From assembly GCF_900111565.1 (NCBI RefSeq), contig NZ_FOIK01000011.1, positions 1 to 43,385 on the forward strand: a stretch of 43,385 nucleotides of DNA, read 5' to 3'. Below, in pieces: positions 38,383 to 43,385 of this stretch. The notes under the pieces are model-generated. The model had not been told where the DNA came from and did not search any database. It was given only the letters and a program-made list of their open reading frames with translations. The position numbers and the translations under genes were made by a program. How positions within the stretch are numbered: position 1 is the stretch's first letter; the number at the start of each line of letters is the position of its first letter. The DNA is from Paenibacillus sp. NFR01. GTDB taxonomy: Bacteria > Bacillota > Bacilli > Paenibacillales > Paenibacillaceae.

Positions 38383-38970
38383 TTATTTAACGTTTTCGGC
38401 GATACTGGCTTTGACCATATCAGCAAAATACTGATGCAGCCGGTAATCATCCGTTAATTCCGGGTGAAAAGAAGTAGCCAGCAGATGATTCTGACGGGCC
38501 GTAACAATCTCGTCGTTATATACGGACAGCACCTCAACGTCTGAACCGACTTCGGCAATCAGCGGCGCTCGGATAAACACGGCCCGTACCAGCTCGTCGA
38601 TGCCTTTGACTTCCAGGTCACATTCAAAGCTTTCCCGTTGGCGGCCAAAGGCATTCCGGGCAACCGTAATGTCCATCAGCCCCAAATGCTCAGGTTCGCC
38701 TCCGGCAATTCGGTTCGCCAGGACGATCATTCCGGCGCAAGTGCCGAAGACCGGTTTGCCTTGGCCCGCAAAATCGCGGATCGCTTCAATAAAACCGTAT
38801 TTGCGCATCAGCTTACCGATGGTCGTGCTCTCGCCGCCAGGAATAATCAGTCCGTCGATTTCCTGAAGCTGCTCGACCTGTTTAATCGGCAACGCTTCAG
38901 CGCCGGCCTTTTGCATACTTACAATATGCTCCGTTACAGCGCCTTGCAGCGCCAGCACTCCTACTTTCAT
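38383..38970 (-). CDS. pdxT: Pyridoxal 5'-phosphate synthase glutaminase subunit PdxT
   Basis: A 195-residue class I-type glutaminase that makes ammonia from glutamine and feeds it to PdxS for de novo vitamin B6 (PLP) synthesis. GVLALQGAVTEH at the start and GGESTTIGKL (45-54) are family marks. The catalytic triad is C78 (GTCAGM), H169 and E171 (FHPEL). It begins 19 nt after pdxS stops, so the two subunits are translated from one message. Confidence 0.97.
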   Translation of the reverse strand: MKVGVLALQGAVTEHIVSMQKAGAEALPIKQVEQLQEIDGLIIPGGESTTIGKLMRKYGFIEAIRDFAGQGKPVFGTCAGMIVLANRIAGGEPEHLGLMDITVARNAFGRQRESFECDLEVKGIDELVRAVFIRAPLIAEVGSDVEVLSVYNDEIVTARQNHLLATSFHPELTDDYRLHQYFADMVKASIAENVK

Positions 38971-38989
38971 CCGTAAAACCTTCTCTCTA

Positions 38990-39871
38990 TTAACGGCCGC
39001 GTTCCGACATGCGCTCTGCCGGTGTCAGCGTGGCGATATCGATGCCTTTCATTGGCGTCCCCAAATTTTTGGAGACTTCGGCGATCAGTTTATAGTCGGT
39101 ATAATGGGTTGTCGCTTCAACGATGGCACGGGCGAATTTCTCCGGATTATCGGATTTGAAAATACCAGAACCGACAAACACGCCATCCGAACCCAGGTGC
39201 ATCATCAGCGCGGCATCGGCTGGAGTCGCAACGCCGCCCGCAGCAAAGTTAACAACCGGAAGCTTGCCCAGCTCATGAACCTCCAGCAGCAGCTCATAAG
39301 GAACTCCGAGCGTTTTGGCTTCATGGTACAGCTCGTCCTTCGACATGCCGGTTACTTGGCGGATTTGACTGTTGATCAGACGCATATGCCGAACGGCTTC
39401 AACGATGTTGCCTGTTCCCGGCTCGCCTTTGGTACGGATCATGGAAGCTCCTTCGTTGATTCGGCGCAGCGCTTCACCCAGATCTTTCGCTCCGCAAACA
39501 AACGGTACCGTAAATTCACGTTTATCAATATGATATACGTCGTCTGCAGGTGTCAGCACTTCGCTTTCATCCAGATAGTCGACGCCGAGAGATTCCAGAA
39601 CCTTTGCTTCGACATAATGCCCGATACGAGCCTTTGCCATTACTGGAATGCTGACTACTTTGAGTACTTCTTCAACGATGGTCGGATCGGCCATACGGGC
39701 TACTCCCCCGGCAGCACGAATATCAGAAGGTACTCGCTCCAGCGCCATTACGGCAACTGCGCCCGCAGCTTCGGCAATTTTTGCCTGCTCTGCATTCATG
39801 ACGTCCATGATGACGCCGCCCTTCTGCATTTCTGCCATACCCCGTTTTACACGCGATGTTCCTGTTTCCAT
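38990..39871 (-). CDS. pdxS: Pyridoxal 5'-phosphate synthase subunit PdxS
   Basis: A 293-residue (beta/alpha)8 enzyme that builds PLP from ribose-5-phosphate, glyceraldehyde-3-phosphate and ammonia. K80 (MAKARIGH) is the sugar-binding lysine and D23 (GGVIMDVMN) is conserved. NFAAGGVATPADAALMMHLGSDGVFVGSGIF is the C-terminal phosphate-binding part. ATG at 39871 (METGTSRVKRGMAEMQKGG) is chosen because GGGAGG precedes it and B. subtilis PdxS has the same length. A sigma-A promoter lies upstream. Confidence 0.97.
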   Translation of the reverse strand: METGTSRVKRGMAEMQKGGVIMDVMNAEQAKIAEAAGAVAVMALERVPSDIRAAGGVARMADPTIVEEVLKVVSIPVMAKARIGHYVEAKVLESLGVDYLDESEVLTPADDVYHIDKREFTVPFVCGAKDLGEALRRINEGASMIRTKGEPGTGNIVEAVRHMRLINSQIRQVTGMSKDELYHEAKTLGVPYELLLEVHELGKLPVVNFAAGGVATPADAALMMHLGSDGVFVGSGIFKSDNPEKFARAIVEATTHYTDYKLIAEVSKNLGTPMKGIDIATLTPAERMSERGR

Positions 39872-39911
39872 GTCCCTGCCTCCCGATTGATCACTCATAA
39901 TCTAGCTATCT

Positions 39912-39940
39912 ATATTACCGCATGGCGGATATATATACAA
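39912..39940 (-). promoter_or_regulatory. Sigma-A promoter of pdxS-pdxT
   Basis: TTGTAT (39935-39940), 17-nt spacer, TAATAT (39912-39917), about 40 nt before pdxS. No terminator is seen between dacA and this promoter. Confidence 0.6.
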
Positions 39941-39959
39941 CTCGTTTACTTGGTTTTGC

Positions 39960-41375
39960 CTAGAACAAGTTCTTGATGCCTTTAAACAAATCTTTGAAAA
40001 AATCACCGATTCCCCGCATCAGCAGCTTGAACCAGCCGGCTTTTGGCGCTTCTTCGGAGGTAATCAGGTTCACCGTCTTCTCCTGAACCTGCGGAATGCC
40101 TTCAACCTTGTACGAGTATTTGACCTGGCCCACTTTAGTGCCCGCTGCGATCGGCGCTACCAGCGTCGAAGCATCATTTACGGTTACTGTAGTATTGATC
40201 TGCGGAGATACCGTGCCCTTCGGCACGATAAACGTAACACCGTCGTCGGTCACAACCGAAACATCATCGCGTTTGCCCTTGTCGACAGGTACGGTTTCGT
40301 TTCCGGCGATTACGGCTTTTGGTGCGACGACCTGCTTGACTTCAAAGTTGTTGAAGCCGAAATCCAGCACTTTTTTCGTTTCGGTGAAACGGTGTGCTTC
40401 CGAATTGGCCCCCATCACGACGCTGATCAAACGCATGCCATCGCGTTCTGCCGTAGCCGTAAAGCAGTTACCGGCTTTAGATGTGTGGCCGGTCTTCAGA
40501 CCGTCCAGCCCTTCATAGGCGTAGGCTTTGAAGTTCTTGATATCTTTATTCGCTTCAAGCATCCAGTTATAGTTGATAATCGGATTTTTGTCGCGCTCAC
40601 GGAATTTGTACGATTGAATAGTAGTAAAATCAGAGAAATCCGGATGGTCCGTTACGATATATTTGGCCAACATAGCAGCATCCATTGCGGACATTACCGT
40701 TTCGCGATCTGTATCCGGACGGAATTTCTCCGGCATATCCGCCCGGTCAAGCCCGGTCGAGTTAATGAAATACGCCGTTTTCATGCCCATCTTCTGTGCC
40801 GTTTGATTCATCAGTGACACAAATTCCTGCTCCGAGCCCGAGACGGCTTCAGCCAATGCTACCGTTGCATCATTTGCCGAACCGACAGCCATAGCAATGT
40901 ACAGTTCTTTGACGGTATGCTCATCGCCTTCAGCCAGAAAAATACGCGAGCCGATCTGCTTGGCGGCATTCTCCGGAACCACAATCTTCTGATCCCATGA
41001 CAATTGACCGTTATTCACGGCTTCTTCAACCAGATATTCCGTCATCATCTTTGTCATGCTTGCCGGAGGCAGCGGTTCGTCGGCATTCATCGAGAGCAAA
41101 ACTTCACCTGTCGTAGGTTCAATCAGTACAGCCGATTTTAATTCCAACCCAAGGGTATCGATTGAGGGGATTTTGACTGCGGCCTTGTTCGCTGCTGTCT
41201 GATCAGCGGCTGTGGCATCAGTGGCATTCGTGCCCGATTCTGTGGCTTGCGGGGTATTTACCGTATCGGCAAACGCCGCCGGAATGCCCGGAGAAGTCAA
41301 CATATTTAAAAGCAGACCTACTGTCGCTGTCTTAATCACAATTTTCTTGCTGCTAAATTTCTGCTTGTACTTCAA
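39960..41375 (-). CDS. dacA: D-alanyl-D-alanine carboxypeptidase (PBP5, DacA)
   Basis: A 471-residue low-molecular-weight PBP that removes the last D-Ala from peptidoglycan stems. Signal peptide 1-36 (AFA/D), then an Ala/Thr-rich linker (40-70). Active-site serine S106 in SMTK (SxxK, K109), S166-A-N168 (SxN) and K294-T-G296 follow. A C-terminal beta domain follows and the protein ends in an amphipathic anchor helix (FKLLMRGIGDFFKDLFKGIKNLF). The start is TTG at 41375, 9 nt after GGAGAG. It follows guaB, as in B. subtilis. Confidence 0.96.
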   Translation of the reverse strand: MKYKQKFSSKKIVIKTATVGLLLNMLTSPGIPAAFADTVNTPQATESGTNATDATAADQTAANKAAVKIPSIDTLGLELKSAVLIEPTTGEVLLSMNADEPLPPASMTKMMTEYLVEEAVNNGQLSWDQKIVVPENAAKQIGSRIFLAEGDEHTVKELYIAMAVGSANDATVALAEAVSGSEQEFVSLMNQTAQKMGMKTAYFINSTGLDRADMPEKFRPDTDRETVMSAMDAAMLAKYIVTDHPDFSDFTTIQSYKFRERDKNPIINYNWMLEANKDIKNFKAYAYEGLDGLKTGHTSKAGNCFTATAERDGMRLISVVMGANSEAHRFTETKKVLDFGFNNFEVKQVVAPKAVIAGNETVPVDKGKRDDVSVVTDDGVTFIVPKGTVSPQINTTVTVNDASTLVAPIAAGTKVGQVKYSYKVEGIPQVQEKTVNLITSEEAPKAGWFKLLMRGIGDFFKDLFKGIKNLF

Positions 41376-41440
41376 TGATTACTACTCTCCTTTGGCCCTC
41401 ATTTTGTTGCTTGTTCTATTCTAACACAGCGATACCCTAC

Positions 41441-41475
41441 AAAAAAAGACAGACAAGGCGAATTTAGCCCTGTCT
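41441..41475 (-). terminator. Terminator after guaB
   Basis: AGACAGGGC and GCCTTGTCT pair (9 bp with one G-T) around a 7-nt loop, followed by GTCTTTTTTT on the minus strand. Confidence 0.82.
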
Positions 41476-41501
41476 GCCCGTATTTCCTCGAAAACACCAA
41501 C

Positions 41502-42959
41502 TTATAAGGAATAATTCGGCGCTTCCTTCGTAATTTGCACATCATGCGGATGGCTTTCGCGCAATCCCGCTCCTGTGATCCGGATAAAGGAAGTGTCATT
41601 TTTCAATTCCGTCAAGTTCTTCGTGCCGCAATACCCCATACCGGCGCGAAGTCCGCCGATCAATTGATGAACGGTGTCAGACAGTGGCCCTTTGAAAGCA
41701 ACACGGCCTTCGATGCCTTCCGGAACGAGCTTCTTATCGTCATCCTGGAAGTAGCGGTCCTTGCTGCCTTGCTTCATTGCGCTCATACTGCCCATACCGC
41801 GGTATACCTTGAACTTCCGGCCTTGATAGATTTCCGACTCACCCGGACTTTCTTCCGTACCCGCGAATAAACTTCCGAGCATCACAGCCGATGCGCCGGC
41901 AGCAATCGCTTTGGTGATCTCCCCGGAGTATTTAATCCCGCCGTCGGCGATGACCGGAATACCATATTCACGGGCAACCGTGGCGCAATCATAAATTGCG
42001 GTGATTTGCGGTACGCCGATACCGGCGATGACGCGGGTGGTACAAATCGATCCCGGTCCAATCCCTACCTTTACAACAGAGGCTCCTGCTTCAATCAGGT
42101 CGCGTGTTGCATCACCCGTCGCCACGTTGCCGGCAATGATCGTCAGATCCGGATAGGCTGCGCGCAGCTGACGGACTGTTTCAATAATATTGATGTGATG
42201 GCCATGTGCAGAATCTACGGTAATCAGATCGACACCGGCTTTTACCAGCGCTTCCGTACGTTCAAAGGTATCTTTGGAAATACCGATCGCCGCGCCAACG
42301 AGCAGACGGCCTTGCGCATCCTTCGCCGCATTCGGGAACTGGATCGCCTTTTCGATATCTTTAATGGTAATAAGACCTTTAAGCGTATTGTGGTCGTCGA
42401 CCAGCGGCAGCTTCTCGATCTTGTTGCGCTGCAGAATCACTTCCGCCTCTTGAAGCGTAGTGCCTACCGGAGCAGTTACCAGATTCTCATGTGTCATGAC
42501 GTCACTGATTTTGATGTTGTAATCATGGATAAAACGCAGGTCGCGGTTGGTGAGAATGCCTACCAGTTTATGGTTGTCATCGACGATCGGCACGCCGGAA
42601 ATCCGGTATTTGCCCATCAGCACTTCGGCATCGGAGACCAGGTGGTCCGGGGTAAGAGAAAAGGGATTGGTGATTACGCCGCTTTCGGAGCGTTTTACGC
42701 GGTCAACTTCTTCCGCTTGCTGTTCTACAGACATATTCTTGTGGATAATCCCGATGCCGCCTTCACGCGCCATGGCAATCGCCATCTTCGCTTCGGTTAC
42801 GGTATCCATGCCTGCGCTGATCAACGGAATGTTCAGCTTTACGCTCTTGCTTAGAACGGTTCCCAATTCGACTTCCTTCGGAAGCACCTCGGATTTACGC
42901 GGCACCAACAGCACATCGTCAAACGTTAATCCCTCTTTGCCAAACTTATCTTCCCACAC
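41502..42959 (-). CDS. guaB: Inosine-5'-monophosphate dehydrogenase
   Basis: A 485-residue enzyme that oxidises IMP to XMP, the rate-limiting step of GMP synthesis. The barrel holds the catalytic cysteine C306 in GIGPGSICTTR, and the flap ends in ESPGESEIYQGRKFKVYRGMGS. Two CBS domains (about 90-200) sit between barrel halves. GTG at 42959 is preferred: it aligns with the B. subtilis first residue (M-WESKF) and lies 10 nt from AGGAGG, whereas the ATG at 42968 almost touches the ribosome-binding site. Transcribed from a strong promoter with a leader of about 165 nt. Confidence 0.96.
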   Translation of the reverse strand: MWEDKFGKEGLTFDDVLLVPRKSEVLPKEVELGTVLSKSVKLNIPLISAGMDTVTEAKMAIAMAREGGIGIIHKNMSVEQQAEEVDRVKRSESGVITNPFSLTPDHLVSDAEVLMGKYRISGVPIVDDNHKLVGILTNRDLRFIHDYNIKISDVMTHENLVTAPVGTTLQEAEVILQRNKIEKLPLVDDHNTLKGLITIKDIEKAIQFPNAAKDAQGRLLVGAAIGISKDTFERTEALVKAGVDLITVDSAHGHHINIIETVRQLRAAYPDLTIIAGNVATGDATRDLIEAGASVVKVGIGPGSICTTRVIAGIGVPQITAIYDCATVAREYGIPVIADGGIKYSGEITKAIAAGASAVMLGSLFAGTEESPGESEIYQGRKFKVYRGMGSMSAMKQGSKDRYFQDDDKKLVPEGIEGRVAFKGPLSDTVHQLIGGLRAGMGYCGTKNLTELKNDTSFIRITGAGLRESHPHDVQITKEAPNYSL

Positions 42960-43130
42960 CTGGGTCATTCCTCCTCAAAGATTCATATTCTAGCCGCCCG
43001 CAAACATTATGAATGAAGAAGCTTCCGGCCAGTCCATTCTAGACAGACATCAACGACAGCCAGGAAACGCTACTTGAATTCGTATCTTCAATTAAGGTTT
43101 GTGAAGGTAGTCCAAAAATATATTATTGCC

Positions 43131-43159
43131 ATCTTAGCAAAGCACTTATAGCCTGTCAA
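43131..43159 (-). promoter_or_regulatory. Sigma-A promoter of guaB
   Basis: TTGACA (43154-43159), 17-nt spacer, TAAGAT (43131-43136). The start would be near 43124, leaving about 165 nt of leader (42960-43124) in which I recognise no known riboswitch. 43160-43295 shows nothing else. Confidence 0.75.
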
Positions 43160-43295
43160 GAATATTACATCGCTAAAGCAGGTATTCCAAAAAGTATCGA
43201 TTTTCTGTAATTTCGTAAGCGAATTCTTGGACCAACGTCCGTATAGAGTGGACACTTCTAGTCGAATCTCCACGATTTATGTATCCCGAAAAACA

Positions 43296-43330
43296 CAAAA
43301 AAGCCATTGCTGAGTGAACAGCAATGGCTC
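43296..43330 (-). terminator. Terminator of the upstream rRNA operon
   Basis: AGCCATTGCTG and CAGCAATGGCT form a perfect 11-bp stem with a 6-nt loop, followed by TTTTTTG on the minus strand, directly after the 5S gene. Confidence 0.93.
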
Positions 43331-43335
43331 TTCGT

Positions 43336-43385
43336 GCTTGGCAACGTCCTACTCTCCCAGGACCCTGCGGTCCAAGTACCATCGG
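43336..43385 (-). rRNA. rrf: 5S ribosomal RNA, 3' end only
   Basis: The minus strand reads CCGATGGTACTTGGACCGCA, then GGGAGAGTAGGACGTTGCCA and AGC, the conserved 3' third of 5S rRNA. About 50 of 117 nt are in the window; the rest of this rRNA operon lies beyond the right edge. Confidence 0.95.

Noticed and set aside
1..43385. Mobile elements, prophage genes, CRISPR arrays or defence systems
   Set aside because: None seen: no transposase, integrase, phage structural gene, spaced direct repeats or nuclease/toxin pairs could be recognised.

Overview
The window reads as origin-proximal chromosome of an endospore-forming Firmicute, most likely Paenibacillus or another Paenibacillaceae. Four things point there. 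The base composition is moderately GC-rich. There are many sporulation genes (bofA, spo0F, an sspP-type spore protein, ywhD, a pbpG-like PBP, a Spo0F-type sensor kinase). The single-gene order resembles Bacillus subtilis (dnaX-yaaK-recR-yaaL-bofA-rrn; guaB-dacA-pdxS-pdxT-serS-tRNA-Ser; rpoE-pyrG-spo0F-fba-murA-rho-rpmE). The SRP RNA is of the long Bacillus type. Two rRNA operons in the same orientation bracket the window: the 5' end of a 16S gene at the left edge and the 3' end of a 5S gene at the right edge, both on the minus strand.

Layout. 1-4.4 kb (minus): 16S with its promoter, bofA, yaaL, recR, yaaK (ebfC), dnaX and the SRP RNA. 4.4-13.1 kb (minus): rpmE, an uncharacterised radical SAM gene, rho, murA, fba, spo0F, pyrG with a reiterative-transcription type leader, and rpoE. 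13.4-16.9 kb: a subtilisin-like protease without signal peptide, then argS and ywiB. 17-24.8 kb: a secreted Asp-box propeller, a class A PBP, an AbrB/zinc-ribbon/HTH regulator, ywhD, and an M1 peptidase with a membrane protein. 24.9-26.7 kb: a tandem duplication of promoter + c-di-AMP riboswitch + NlpC/P60 hydrolase. 26.8-30.5 kb: a GNAT, a membrane cytochrome c, a PCD-like protein, a hypothetical gene, and motA-motB. 30.5-36.7 kb: a pseudouridine synthase, a large sensor kinase, a cluster of DnaA boxes, tadA, a second GNAT, a lipoprotein, and sspP with its partner gene. 36.8-43.4 kb (minus): tRNA-Ser(UGA), serS, pdxT, pdxS, dacA, guaB and 5S.

The genes are mostly housekeeping (replication/repair, translation, transcription termination, cell wall, nucleotide and PLP synthesis) with sporulation and cell-wall turnover threaded through. 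No mobile elements, prophage genes, CRISPR arrays or defence genes were recognised. The most noteworthy non-genic signals are four exact DnaA boxes plus three near-matches within about 95 bp between the sensor kinase and tadA; the duplicated riboswitch-autolysin cassettes with TTG starts right after the aptamer; and the pyrG leader. The most noteworthy uncharacterised proteins are the radical SAM protein between rho and rpmE and the three-part AbrB-type regulator. Coordinates of RNA ends and promoters are estimates by eye.
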